Assembly: GCA_012798435.1 (NCBI GenBank) | Contig: JAAZNF010000024.1 | Span: 1 to 34,475, forward strand | Length of the DNA stretch: 34,475 nucleotides | Source: Myxococcales bacterium | GTDB taxonomy: Bacteria > Myxococcota > B64-G9 | Direction: 5' to 3' | Shown here: positions 1 through 11,255 of the stretch, one piece after another | How the letters are laid out: each line of letters starts with the position of its first letter | Position numbering within the stretch: the stretch's first letter is position 1 | The notes under the pieces: generated by a model | Seen by the model: only the letters and a program-made list of their open reading frames with translations | Databases searched by the model: none | What the model was told of the DNA's origin: nothing | Position numbers and translations under genes: made by a program

Positions 1-120
1 GGGTCTGATTGTTTTTGGGCGGCAAGAAGCAAAAAACTGCCGGGAAGTCGCTCTTTAACAATGCGAGAGTCTTCACCTGGCATCAATTCAAGAAATAACA
101 GTCTCGTTTTCAGCATGGGC
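1..120. other. Window edge without a gene
   Basis: No convincing gene is visible. The stretch is noticeably less GC-rich than the rest of the window. It holds a boxA-like string at 50-62 on the plus strand and a weak CGGCA/TGCCG inverted repeat (about 21-41). Nothing here looks like a clear terminator for the kinase gene that ends at 163. Confidence 0.5.
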
Positions 121-162
121 GAACCGGGGTGGGTGGAACCGATCTCGGGGATCTCGGGGGGG
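121..162 (-). repeat. C-rich 3'-end element, copy 1 (after kinase stop)
   Basis: Read on the minus strand it is seven C, two GAGATC-type blocks, then GGTTCCACCCACCCCGGTT. It begins at the first base after the kinase stop codon. A second copy with the same C7 start and the same 19-nt core follows the methyltransferase stop at 34317-34356. Both copies lie in sense orientation relative to the upstream gene. Function unknown. Confidence 0.75.
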
Positions 163-2427
163 TCAGGGGAATTCGCGGATGAGCTTCGTGCTCTCGCCAG
201 CGCGAATCTCGACCTCGGCTTCGAGCTTTCGACCGTCCTCGGTGACGAGCGTGACCCGGTGCTTGCCGGGAGACAACCGGATAGGGTTCTTGGCCGCAAT
301 CGGCGTCCAGCGGCCGGTGTCCTTGCCGTCCACCACGACTTTCGCCCAGGGCTTGGAGTTGGCCACCAGAAAGCCCTCGTTCGCCTGACCCGTGGGCGCG
401 CTCGATCCGCTCTCCTGCGGTTTCTTGGGCTCCTCGCCGCCGGTTTCGGGGCCAAGCCGGGCCACCACCTCGATCTCGGCCTTTCCCTCGAACCGCACGT
501 TTTGGATGAACTTCCTGTACCCTTTCTTCTTGACAATGAGGAACGTCGGCCGGCTCGGGTCCAATCCTTCGACGCGGCCCGGGGTCTCGCCAGCGGGCCG
601 GCCGTTCACCAGGATCTCGGCCCCCGCTGGTTCGCTGCCCACCACCAACGTTGCGCGGGCAGCGTGCGCCACCTTCGGCTCCGGCGGCCTGTGTGGCACA
701 ACCAGCGCCGGGACGGAAGGAGACACCGGTTTCTCGCGGGGCGCCGGTGTCTGCACCGCCGGCGGTTTCGGGGAAGGCGCGTTCACTACTGGCGGCGGGA
801 GCACCGCATCTCCTCCGGTGGTTCCCCCGTCCACGAATGGCGAGACGGTATCGGGCGGCTCCTCGCGTTTCGGCTCCGCCGTGACCGACGTATTCAGCGT
901 GGGTTCTTCCGGGATGGAAGGCTTCGCCTCCACCGTAGCGTCAAACGCCAGCGAACTTCCCGCATCGACGAGTGCAACCGGCACGGGCAGGGGCGCGGGC
1001 GGACGAGGCGCGGACGGGGTCGGCGATTTCGACGGGATGACAAAAGCGATACCGATCGCCACCGCCGCGATGGCGAAGAGGGTCACCACAATGCCCAATA
1101 CGGGCCGGCCTCGTTTTCGCACTGGCGTGGGCGGACTCGCCCCGACCGCCGGTCGCTTGGCCTTGCCCGAGAGGGGCTTTCGCCCCACATACTCTGTGCC
1201 GGTCCGGCCTCGCTGCGGTTTCTCGTGTGCCGCAATCCGGGGCCGGGAAATCGCCGGCGACGAGGTCGATCTTGGCGCGGGTTCGGCGGGGGCCTTGGCC
1301 GTCTCGTCCGAGAGGTCGGGCGCGGGGAGCTTCGGCGCCGGCCGCAGGGGCGTGGTGAGCTCCGAGGCGATCTCCACCGTGGGCGTGGCTTGCACTTTTT
1401 CGGGAGGCGGCTCGACCACCGGCACGCGCGAGGTGGGCTCGGCGTTCACCAGCGGGTACCCCCGCTGGCGGTAGAGGCACAGCTTCTCGTTCTCGCGCAG
1501 CAGGTCTTCCGCGAACAGCTCGCGCATGAAGGCCGCCAGGCTCTTGCCGGTGGTGAGCGCTCCCTCGAACATCAGGTAGCGGGCGAGATCCTGTTGCAGG
1601 TCGGAGGCCCACTCGTAGCGCTCCTCGGGCTCGCGGGCCAGGGCGCGCAGCACCAACCTCTCGAGCTCCCGCGGGATGCGCCGGTTGTAGGTCGAGGGCG
1701 GGATGACGGTGGCGTTGCGTACCTTCTCCAGGGTGCCGAAATCGGACTCACCGGCGAAGAGCCGCTCGCCGGTGAGCAGCTCGTACAGGATGATGCCCGC
1801 GGCGAAGATGTCGCTGCGGTGATCGAGCGGCAGGCCGCGCACCTGCTCCGGCGACATGTAGCCGAACTTCCCCTTGAGCGTGCCGGCGGTGGTGCGGCCC
1901 ATGCGGTTCTGGGCCTTGGCGATGCCGAAGTCGATGAGTTTCACGTCGCCGTCGTAGGAGATGAGCACGTTGCCCGGGCTGACGTCGCGGTGGATGATGC
2001 GCAGGCTGTTGCCGGCCGAGTCGGTCTTGCGGTGGGCGTACTCCAGCGCCTCGCACAGACGGGACACCACCAGCACGGCGATCGGGATGGGCATCACCCG
2101 ATTGTTCTTCCGCAGCCGCTCCTGGAGCCGGCCCAGGTCCCGGCCATGGATGAACTCCATGGCGATGAAGTAGGCGCCGTCCTCCTGCCCGAGCTCCAGG
2201 ATCTGGGCGATGCCCGAGTGGTTGAGCGTCGAGGCGATGCGGGCCTCGTCCACGAACATGTCGATGAACTCGCGGTCCTCCGCCATGTGCGGCAGGATGC
2301 GCTTGATGACCAGCAGCCGCTCGAACCCCGCCACCCCGAAGGCCTTGGCCAGGAACACCTCGGCCATGCCGCCCACGGCGATGCGCTCCAGCAGGTGGTA
2401 CTTACCGTAAGCGACGGGGAATTCCAC
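163..2427 (-). CDS. Transmembrane Ser/Thr protein kinase with two PEGA domains
   Basis: Hanks-type protein kinase of 754 aa. The N-terminal kinase domain (about 7-285) has a glycine-rich loop (AVGGMAEVF), Lys42, Glu61, the catalytic loop HRDVSPGN (Asp148, Asn153), DFG (166-168) and SPE (192-194), so it should be active. HRDVSPGN is typical of myxobacterial kinases. A Pro-rich linker leads to one membrane helix (about 443-464). The outer part holds two PEGA-like beta domains (about 591-655 and 685-745), a fold common in envelope proteins. The predicted topology is a cytoplasmic kinase with a periplasmic sensor. The start is GTG, chosen for AAGGA about 10 nt upstream. It is the last gene of a three-gene unit, 36 bp after a Cys-rich lipoprotein gene, so ligand or partner roles for those lipoproteins are possible but inferred. 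Substrates are unknown. Confidence 0.93.
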   Translation of the reverse strand: MEFPVAYGKYHLLERIAVGGMAEVFLAKAFGVAGFERLLVIKRILPHMAEDREFIDMFVDEARIASTLNHSGIAQILELGQEDGAYFIAMEFIHGRDLGRLQERLRKNNRVMPIPIAVLVVSRLCEALEYAHRKTDSAGNSLRIIHRDVSPGNVLISYDGDVKLIDFGIAKAQNRMGRTTAGTLKGKFGYMSPEQVRGLPLDHRSDIFAAGIILYELLTGERLFAGESDFGTLEKVRNATVIPPSTYNRRIPRELERLVLRALAREPEERYEWASDLQQDLARYLMFEGALTTGKSLAAFMRELFAEDLLRENEKLCLYRQRGYPLVNAEPTSRVPVVEPPPEKVQATPTVEIASELTTPLRPAPKLPAPDLSDETAKAPAEPAPRSTSSPAISRPRIAAHEKPQRGRTGTEYVGRKPLSGKAKRPAVGASPPTPVRKRGRPVLGIVVTLFAIAAVAIGIAFVIPSKSPTPSAPRPPAPLPVPVALVDAGSSLAFDATVEAKPSIPEEPTLNTSVTAEPKREEPPDTVSPFVDGGTTGGDAVLPPPVVNAPSPKPPAVQTPAPREKPVSPSVPALVVPHRPPEPKVAHAARATLVVGSEPAGAEILVNGRPAGETPGRVEGLDPSRPTFLIVKKKGYRKFIQNVRFEGKAEIEVVARLGPETGGEEPKKPQESGSSAPTGQANEGFLVANSKPWAKVVVDGKDTGRWTPIAAKNPIRLSPGKHRVTLVTEDGRKLEAEVEIRAGESTKLIREFP

Positions 2428-2463
2428 CGAGGTCGGTTCCTTGCCGGGGGAGCTGACGAGCGG

Positions 2464-4134
2464 CTACCAGCAGTACCCCAGGTCCGGGTTGGTCGAGTCG
2501 TACAGGTCGCGACAGAAGTACATGAACGGGCACTCCGGATCGCCATCGTACGCGTCGCACGCTTGCGTGCAATAGTAATCCCCGAAGAAGTCCTGGAGGC
2601 AGATCGCCCCCACCACGCAGTCGCGCCCGTCGGAAAGGCCGCACTCCTGCCCGACCTGGATGTCGCCACCGTACTCGCAGTACCCCTCGGTGGCCGAGCC
2701 CATGGCGATGCATACCTCCTCGTTGCCGGGCTGGCAGAAGGGGTCCTGCGAGGGGTTGCAGGTGGCGTAGCAGTGGGAGGTGAAACCCTCGTAGCCGAGG
2801 CACACCAGGCCCGTCAGGCAGTCGCCATAGCTCTCGCCGCACGGCTCGCCGACGTCCTGGGTGGCGGTGTTGGGGACGCAGGCGCCGTCCTGGCAGACCT
2901 CGGCCGTGGCCGCGCAGTCGGTGCCATCCTGCCACACCGTGTCCACGCAGGTCTGGACGATGTTGCCGTTGCAGCGGCTCTGGCCGTTCGTGCAGGGCCG
3001 CTCCTGGCACGCGCCACTCACGCAGGTCTTCCCGGAAGCGGCGCAGTTGGTGCCGTTCACCCAGGCGCCGCTCTGGCAGGTCTGCACGACATCGCCGCTG
3101 CAACGGGTCTCGCCGGCCTGGCAGGCCGGGGCCTGACAAGCCCCATTCAAGCACACCTGGCCCGTGGCGGCGCAGTTGGTGCCGTCCACCCAGGCGCCGC
3201 TCTGGCAGGTCTGCACCACGTTGCCGCTGCAGCGGGTCTGACCGCTGGTGCAGCTCGCGGCCTGGCAGGCCCCGTTCAGGCACACCTGGCCCGTGGCGGC
3301 GCAGTTGGTGCCGTTCACCCAGACACCGTTCTGGCAGGTCTGCACCACGTTGCCGCTGCACTGGGTCTGGCCATTGGTGCAGGTCGTGGCCTGGCAGGTG
3401 CCGTTCACGCAGCGGTTGCCGGCCATGCAGTCGGCGTCGGTGACGCAACCTCCGGTCTGGCAGGTGCCGCCGATGCAGCGCTGGCCCGCCTGGCAGTCGG
3501 CGTCCGAGACGCAGCCGGCTGCCTGGCACTGGCCGTTCTGGCAGACCTTGCCTTGGAGCGCGCAGTCGATGCCGTCCTGCCAGACGCCGCTCACGCAGGT
3601 CTGGATCACCGTGCCCAGGCACTGGACGTTGCCATTCACGCACCCCGGCACCTGGCACTCGCCATTCAGGCACTGCTGGCCCGCGGGGCAGTCGATGTCC
3701 GACACGCAGCCCTTGAGGACGCACACCCCGGCCAGGCACTTCTTCCCGGCCGGGCAATCGGCGTCCTGGGTGCAGCCTGTCGCCTCGCACTGGTGGGTGA
3801 TGGCGTTGCAGGTTGAGCCACCGGCGCACTCGTTGCTGTTGCGGCAACCGGGGAGGCAGTGCCCGCCGCTACACCAGGTCCCCGCGGGGCAACCGGCGTC
3901 GTTCTGGCAGGGGGCCTGGCACACTCCGCTGTTGCACACCTGACCATAGAGACAATCGCTGTCCTTTGCGCAGAAGTTGTTGTGGCTCGGGACGCAGCTC
4001 CCCCCGTTGCAGGTTTCGTTCGCCGGGCAGTCGTTGTCGGTTTTACACCCGCCCACCGGTTCCGAGCCGCAGCCGAAGATCCCGAACAGCGCGGCTCCCA
4101 ACAGCACCAGCACAACAACTGCAACTGACTTCAT
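2464..4134 (-). CDS. Cysteine-rich repeat lipoprotein
   Basis: Putative exported lipoprotein of 556 aa. The signal peptide ends in a lipobox-like IFGC (Cys22). The N-terminal third carries short CxxDxDCPAGxxCxxGxC units, similar to the Dickkopf/EGF-like modules seen in many myxobacterial surface proteins. Then come one diverged and four tandem 43-residue modules of the form C-x-x-G-x-x-x-C-x-G-x-x-x-Q-T-C...C...VC.x.G.AC. A different Cys-rich C-terminal domain follows (about 425-556). The many paired cysteines imply disulfide-stabilised folding outside the cytoplasm. The ATG is preceded by GGAGGTG at ideal spacing. It lies 24 bp after the upstream lipoprotein gene and 36 bp before the kinase gene, so one transcript is likely. 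Its molecular role is not known; adhesion or ligand binding is only a guess. Confidence 0.88.
   Translation of the reverse strand: MKSVAVVVLVLLGAALFGIFGCGSEPVGGCKTDNDCPANETCNGGSCVPSHNNFCAKDSDCLYGQVCNSGVCQAPCQNDAGCPAGTWCSGGHCLPGCRNSNECAGGSTCNAITHQCEATGCTQDADCPAGKKCLAGVCVLKGCVSDIDCPAGQQCLNGECQVPGCVNGNVQCLGTVIQTCVSGVWQDGIDCALQGKVCQNGQCQAAGCVSDADCQAGQRCIGGTCQTGGCVTDADCMAGNRCVNGTCQATTCTNGQTQCSGNVVQTCQNGVWVNGTNCAATGQVCLNGACQAASCTSGQTRCSGNVVQTCQSGAWVDGTNCAATGQVCLNGACQAPACQAGETRCSGDVVQTCQSGAWVNGTNCAASGKTCVSGACQERPCTNGQSRCNGNIVQTCVDTVWQDGTDCAATAEVCQDGACVPNTATQDVGEPCGESYGDCLTGLVCLGYEGFTSHCYATCNPSQDPFCQPGNEEVCIAMGSATEGYCEYGGDIQVGQECGLSDGRDCVVGAICLQDFFGDYYCTQACDAYDGDPECPFMYFCRDLYDSTNPDLGYCW
2866..3381 (-). 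repeat. Four tandem 129-bp coding repeats
   Basis: Four units of exactly 129 bp (43 codons) begin at 3381, 3252, 3123 and 2994 on the minus strand, each starting with a TGC Cys codon. They encode the Cys-rich modules of the lipoprotein. Units one and two are nearly identical and the later ones are diverged, which suggests recent duplication or gene conversion at one end of the array. An older related unit lies nearer the N-terminus (around 3530-3650). Confidence 0.9.
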
Positions 4135-4158
4135 GAAAACACCTCCCGAAGCAAGGAG

Positions 4159-5004
4159 CTATGGCATGCAACCTCTTGGACTCTCCGCTTGTTCGAGCGG
4201 CTGACAGGTATAGCCGCCGCGGCAGTCGGAATCCGACTCGCAGGCGACGGCGCACATGCGAGTGCTGGACGTACCGATCATGTATCCCGTGCAAGCGCTC
4301 CCCGCGGGGCAAGTGCTGGCGCCGCCGCACGACTTCGAGCAGTAGCCGCCGGGGAAACTCACCCCGCCCATGCTGGCGATGCACGAGAGCCCGGTGACGG
4401 CGGAGGCGCAGTCGGGATTCGCGGCGCAGGAGCTTCCTACGAGCTGCGGGTAGCAGTGGGCCTTCTGGCAATCCGAACCTGCGGAAAGGTCACACGACGC
4501 GGCCAGGCAGATGCTCCCGGCGGCGCACTCCGTCTGCGCCAGGCACAGCACCTCGCACTTCGGATCCATCGCCGGCGGATACAGGATCTGGATGGTGACC
4601 CAGTGTTTCTCGCCGCCTCGCAAGCGGAAGGCCGAGACCCCGCACTGGTGGACCACCTCCGGCGCATCCTTGCGAAAGGCCACGAAGCGCGCCAGGTAAT
4701 CGCAATCCGAGGGAAGGTGCGGCAGCACCACCTCCTGGAAGCCACCGGAAGGAGAAGGCTCCACGTCCACCGAACGCTCGGCCAGTACGTCGCGGGGCGG
4801 CTCGGCGGAGAGCACCTGGCAGGTCACCCGGCCCACGATGTCCACGTCGATGGGCCGCTCGTCGCGCAACTCATTGGTATTGTAGATGTTCTCGGCGCGG
4901 ACCAGGACGAAACCCACCTCGCCGGTCGGCCCGCCCTGGCAACCCAGGACGAGCGCAAGCGAAAACAGCACAAGCGCACCCATTTTCATCGAGCCAGGCG
5001 TCAT
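4159..5004 (-). CDS. Cysteine-rich lipoprotein
   Basis: Predicted lipoprotein of 281 aa. The signal peptide has a lipobox VLGC (Cys22). A non-Cys-rich domain (about 25-145) is followed by a Cys-rich C-terminal half with motifs such as CLAQTECAAGSICLA and CESDSDCRGGYTC, like its downstream neighbour. ATG 5004 was chosen because GGAG stands 5 nt upstream; a GTG at 5040 is open but lacks a ribosome site, and a second ATG lies at 4989. It is the first gene of the lipoprotein-lipoprotein-kinase unit and is divergent from atpH. I recognise no known enzymatic family. Confidence 0.8.
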   Translation of the reverse strand: MTPGSMKMGALVLFSLALVLGCQGGPTGEVGFVLVRAENIYNTNELRDERPIDVDIVGRVTCQVLSAEPPRDVLAERSVDVEPSPSGGFQEVVLPHLPSDCDYLARFVAFRKDAPEVVHQCGVSAFRLRGGEKHWVTIQILYPPAMDPKCEVLCLAQTECAAGSICLAASCDLSAGSDCQKAHCYPQLVGSSCAANPDCASAVTGLSCIASMGGVSFPGGYCSKSCGGASTCPAGSACTGYMIGTSSTRMCAVACESDSDCRGGYTCQPLEQAESPRGCMP

Positions 5005-5030
5005 CGGCGCTCCAGATCTTCGGACGTAGC

Positions 5031-5059
5031 AACTTAGCACAATCAGGCGCCTGCGACAA
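5031..5059 (-). promoter_or_regulatory. Candidate promoter with palindromic spacer for the lipoprotein-kinase operon
   Basis: On the minus strand TTGTCG (5059-5054) and TAAGTT (5036-5031) are separated by 17 bp. The spacer contains the perfect palindrome CAGGCGCCTG (5044-5053), a possible operator. The -10 match is weak, so this is tentative. Upstream, at 5088-5096, is a run of nine C. Confidence 0.3.
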
Positions 5060-5136
5060 TGAAGAACACCTCCTGAGTTGGGCCCCTCCCCCCCCCAAGC
5101 CGTTCGGTCTTGACTGGAGTGTCAATTCATGGTTTC

Positions 5137-5685
5137 ATGCGCCCCGTGATCCAGCGCAAGACAGCGCGCCGCTACGCGCGCGCCATCATCGAGCTTTGCG
5201 GCGACGAGGCCCCGAAGGCCCTGGAGAGGCTCCGCTCGTTTTCGGATGCCCTGCGCGAGCATACCGGGCTCATCCAGGTGCTCACCAACCCCTCCTTCTC
5301 CCGTGAGGAGCGGGCCAAGGTGCTCTCGGATGTCGGGAGCCGCCTCGGCATCACCTCGCCGCTCGATCGCTTCCTTTCGGTCCTGGTGGAGCGCCGCGGC
5401 CTGCCCTACCTGCCGGCCATCCTGGAGATCCTGGAGGATCTGCTGGACGAGCGCGCCGGCCGGGTGCGGGTGAAGGTGGTGAGCGCCGCCCCGCTCGCGC
5501 CCGACGAGGCCCACAAGCTCGAGGCCACCCTGGCGGCCGCGCTCCAGAAGAAGATCGTGCTCGAGCCGCGGGTCGACCCGCGCATTCTGGCCGGGCTCTC
5601 CCTGGAGGTGGGCTCGGTGATGGTGGACGGGACGCTGCGCACCCAGATCGAGAAACTCAGAGACCGGTTGAGCCGGCGGGCCTAG
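5137..5685 (+). CDS. atpH: ATP synthase F1 subunit delta
   Basis: Delta subunit (about 182 aa) of the F1F0 ATP synthase. It forms the peripheral stalk cap that holds the alpha3beta3 head to subunit b. The family-typical N-terminus (ARRYARAIIEL) and the C-terminal part containing a V-x-V-x-S-A-x-P-L motif are visible. It is the first gene of atpHAGDC and lies 21 bp before atpA. The start is uncertain: ATG 5137 fits the family N-terminus but has no good ribosome site. Upstream in-frame TTG 5110 and GTG 5119, and downstream GTG 5146, are alternatives. No F0 genes (atpB, E, F) precede it, so these must lie elsewhere. Confidence 0.93.
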   Translation: MRPVIQRKTARRYARAIIELCGDEAPKALERLRSFSDALREHTGLIQVLTNPSFSREERAKVLSDVGSRLGITSPLDRFLSVLVERRGLPYLPAILEILEDLLDERAGRVRVKVVSAAPLAPDEAHKLEATLAAALQKKIVLEPRVDPRILAGLSLEVGSVMVDGTLRTQIEKLRDRLSRRA

Positions 5686-5706
5686 CCCGAGGCGCCCGGA
5701 GGTCAT

Positions 5707-7233
<1,527 letters not shown>

Positions 7234-7247
7234 GAGGCCACCTCGAG

Positions 7248-9567
<2,320 letters not shown>

Positions 9568-9577
9568 GGGAGCCGCC

Positions 9578-10006
9578 ATGGCCGCCACCTTCGACCTGCG
9601 CCTGCTGACCCCGGTGGAGGAGATCCTCCACCAGGAAGCCGAGTCGGTGATCCTCCCCGGCGAGGAGGGAGAGTTCGAGGTGCGCGCCGGCCACACCCGC
9701 TTTTTGTCCAAGCTGGCCCCCGGGTGCATGCGGGTGACATCTTCCGGTGTCACAGAGAGCTTCGCCGTCTCGGGCGGTTTCGCCGAAGTGTCCGAGCAGG
9801 GCCTGTCGGTGCTGGCGGACGCCGCCGAACCGGCCGGGAAGATCAAGGTCGAGCGGGCCGAGAACGCCCGCGAGCGGGCGAAAAAAGCCCTGGCCGAGAT
9901 GAAGCGCGCCGACACCCCCGAGGCCGAGCAGCAGCGCCGGCGCCTGGCTCGCGCGGAGAACCGCCTGCGGGTGGCCGCCAAGGCCCAGGCCCGCAAGGAA
10001 GAGTAG
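9578..10006 (+). CDS. atpC: ATP synthase F1 subunit epsilon
   Basis: Epsilon subunit (142 aa) of the central stalk. An N-terminal beta-sandwich (about 1-85; typical FDLRLLTPVEEILHQEAESVILPGEEGEFEV) is followed by a helical hairpin that can inhibit ATP hydrolysis. The start has GAGGGAG upstream. It is the last gene of the F1 operon and converges on the lipid kinase gene. Confidence 0.96.
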   Translation: MAATFDLRLLTPVEEILHQEAESVILPGEEGEFEVRAGHTRFLSKLAPGCMRVTSSGVTESFAVSGGFAEVSEQGLSVLADAAEPAGKIKVERAENARERAKKALAEMKRADTPEAEQQRRRLARAENRLRVAAKAQARKEE

Positions 10007-10145
10007 CCCGGCCCTCTGAGCCTAGTGGCTTGATTTATTAGTCTTTTCCGGGGGGAAGGCTGTGGTGTCCTGGCAGGAAATCGGGGCGAAAACCGGGGTG
10101 CCTGGCACCGGTCCAATGGCCCGGCCCCGGTCACACCGGTCACAG
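10007..10145. other. Convergent intergenic gap after atpC
   Basis: 139 bp between two convergent stop codons. It contains the hairpin at 10089-10112 and a tandem CCGGTCACA duplication just before the lipid kinase stop. No gene is seen. A clear plus-strand terminator for atpC is not obvious. Confidence 0.5.
10089..10112 (-). terminator. Candidate terminator for the lipid kinase gene
   Basis: On the minus strand an imperfect hairpin (ACCG-GTGCC / GGCAC-CC-CGGT) is followed by TTTT. The core GGTGCC-T-GGCACC is a near-perfect palindrome with almost no loop, so the real fold is probably shorter. The T run is short. Confidence 0.4.
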
Positions 10146-11090
10146 CTAGCCGGTGATCAGCGCGAGCCGCGGTCCGGTCGTGATGACGAGCTTTTGCTTG
10201 CCGCGGTAGAGCTCGCCGTCGAGGACGTACTCGACCGGCGTCTCGAGCTCCAGCTCCAGCCGCGAGGCGATGTTGGAGTAGGCATCCGGGTGAACGGGGA
10301 TCTTCCCGCGCTTGTAGGCGGTCATCAAGCGCACGAACACCCCGGGCTTGATGCGCATGGCCCCCACGTGGAAGGTGCGCTCCGTCTCCGCGGCCCGTGG
10401 GTAGGGCGTGAACCCCAGCCCCAGCTTCTCCATGCCCGAGGCGGAGATGCCGTTCTGGTCGGTCCAGGGGAGCTCTACCTCGTCGACCCGGATGCGCCCG
10501 GGCTCCAGTCGGAAGATGTGCCGGATGCGCCTGCCGCCGATCAGCCAGGAGCCGATCCACCCGGCCAGCAGGGCGGCCACCTTGGCCGGGGAGTCGCGCT
10601 GGGTCGCCACCAGATCGGCGTAGAAACGGTACATGAACCCGGTGGCCAGGCTGAAGCCGTGGTGGCGCCGCTCCCCGTCGTCGACATCGAGAAGCTGGCG
10701 GTGGGTAATCTGAAAGGGCTCGCCCGCGTGGTACTTGCGCACGATGTTGGCGAGCAATTTGTCGGGAGAGCCCTTCACCCCGATGGAGGCCGCGTGGGCG
10801 TTGTGGGTACCACCGCACAGCAGGGCCACGCGTGGCAGCGGGCGCGCCCCCCACACTTGAACCGCCCGGGAGAGCACGTAGTGGTTGGACCCATCGCCGC
10901 CGCTGATTCCCAGGATGTCGATCTGGCGCTCGCAGAAGGCTTGCATCACCTCCTCGATCTCGTCCACGTGGGCGGTCTCGCGCACGGAGCGGGGATCGCC
11001 CAGCACGAAGGCCAGCTTCTCGCCGATGGTGCCGCGAAAGGCGCGGTGCTTGCCCGCGTTCTTGTTCAAGATGATGCCGATCCCGCCCAT
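10146..11090 (-). CDS. Diacylglycerol kinase-like lipid kinase
   Basis: 314 aa protein of the DAGK/sphingosine-kinase-like (DAGKc) family, which phosphorylates lipid hydroxyls with ATP. Seen: an N-terminal ILNKNAG nucleotide-binding strand, the signature GISGGDGSN (GGDG at 64-67) and a GGTHN motif (93-97) equivalent to the family GTxN loop. It starts at ATG 11090 with GAGGAGG upstream; a longer open frame runs to 12050 but lacks these hallmarks. It stands alone, divergent from the FHA gene and convergent with atpC. The substrate cannot be told; diacylglycerol or another membrane lipid is likely. Confidence 0.88.
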   Translation of the reverse strand: MGGIGIILNKNAGKHRAFRGTIGEKLAFVLGDPRSVRETAHVDEIEEVMQAFCERQIDILGISGGDGSNHYVLSRAVQVWGARPLPRVALLCGGTHNAHAASIGVKGSPDKLLANIVRKYHAGEPFQITHRQLLDVDDGERRHHGFSLATGFMYRFYADLVATQRDSPAKVAALLAGWIGSWLIGGRRIRHIFRLEPGRIRVDEVELPWTDQNGISASGMEKLGLGFTPYPRAAETERTFHVGAMRIKPGVFVRLMTAYKRGKIPVHPDAYSNIASRLELELETPVEYVLDGELYRGKQKLVITTGPRLALITG

Positions 11091-11121
11091 GACGCCGCCT
11101 CCTCCGTCCCGCCGGGCGCAG

Positions 11122-11150
11122 AGGCTACAGCCGCGCCCTGGCGCTGTCAA
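11122..11150 (-). promoter_or_regulatory. Promoter of the lipid kinase gene
   Basis: On the minus strand consensus TTGACA (11150-11145) and TAGCCT (11127-11122) are separated by 17 bp, ending 31 bp upstream of the ATG at 11090. The -35 is perfect and the -10 matches 3 of 6. Confidence 0.5.
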
Positions 11151-11189
11151 CGCGCCTGCCAGAAGACGTGGCGCGAGCGCGCGGCCGGT

Positions 11190-11218
11190 TTGACGAACGC
11201 GCCTCGGGGTGGTATGCG
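11190..11218 (+). promoter_or_regulatory. Promoter of the FHA-metK-lyase unit
   Basis: TTGACG (11190-11195), a 17-bp spacer and TATGCG (11213-11218). Transcription would begin near 11225, which supports ATG 11256 rather than the in-frame ATG at 11214 as the start of the FHA gene. Confidence 0.5.
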
Positions 11219-11255
11219 CTGGACCATCGAGGCAGCCGCGGCCCACGAGGACGCC

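Noticed and set aside
2866-3381. Possible CRISPR-like periodic repeat
   Set aside because: Units are 129 bp, in phase, without unique spacers, and encode Cys-rich protein modules.
61-3816. Very long open frame on the plus strand (1251 codons)
   Set aside because: It is antisense to the kinase and Cys-rich lipoprotein genes, has no recognisable domain, and shows the biased composition of a high-GC shadow frame.
10062-11255. Upstream extension of the FHA frame
   Set aside because: It runs antisense through the lipid kinase gene; a promoter and ribosome site place the start at 11256.
11091-11255. SAM riboswitch in front of the FHA-metK unit
   Set aside because: No SAM-box or SAM-II style core could be recognised; only promoter-like hexamers are visible.
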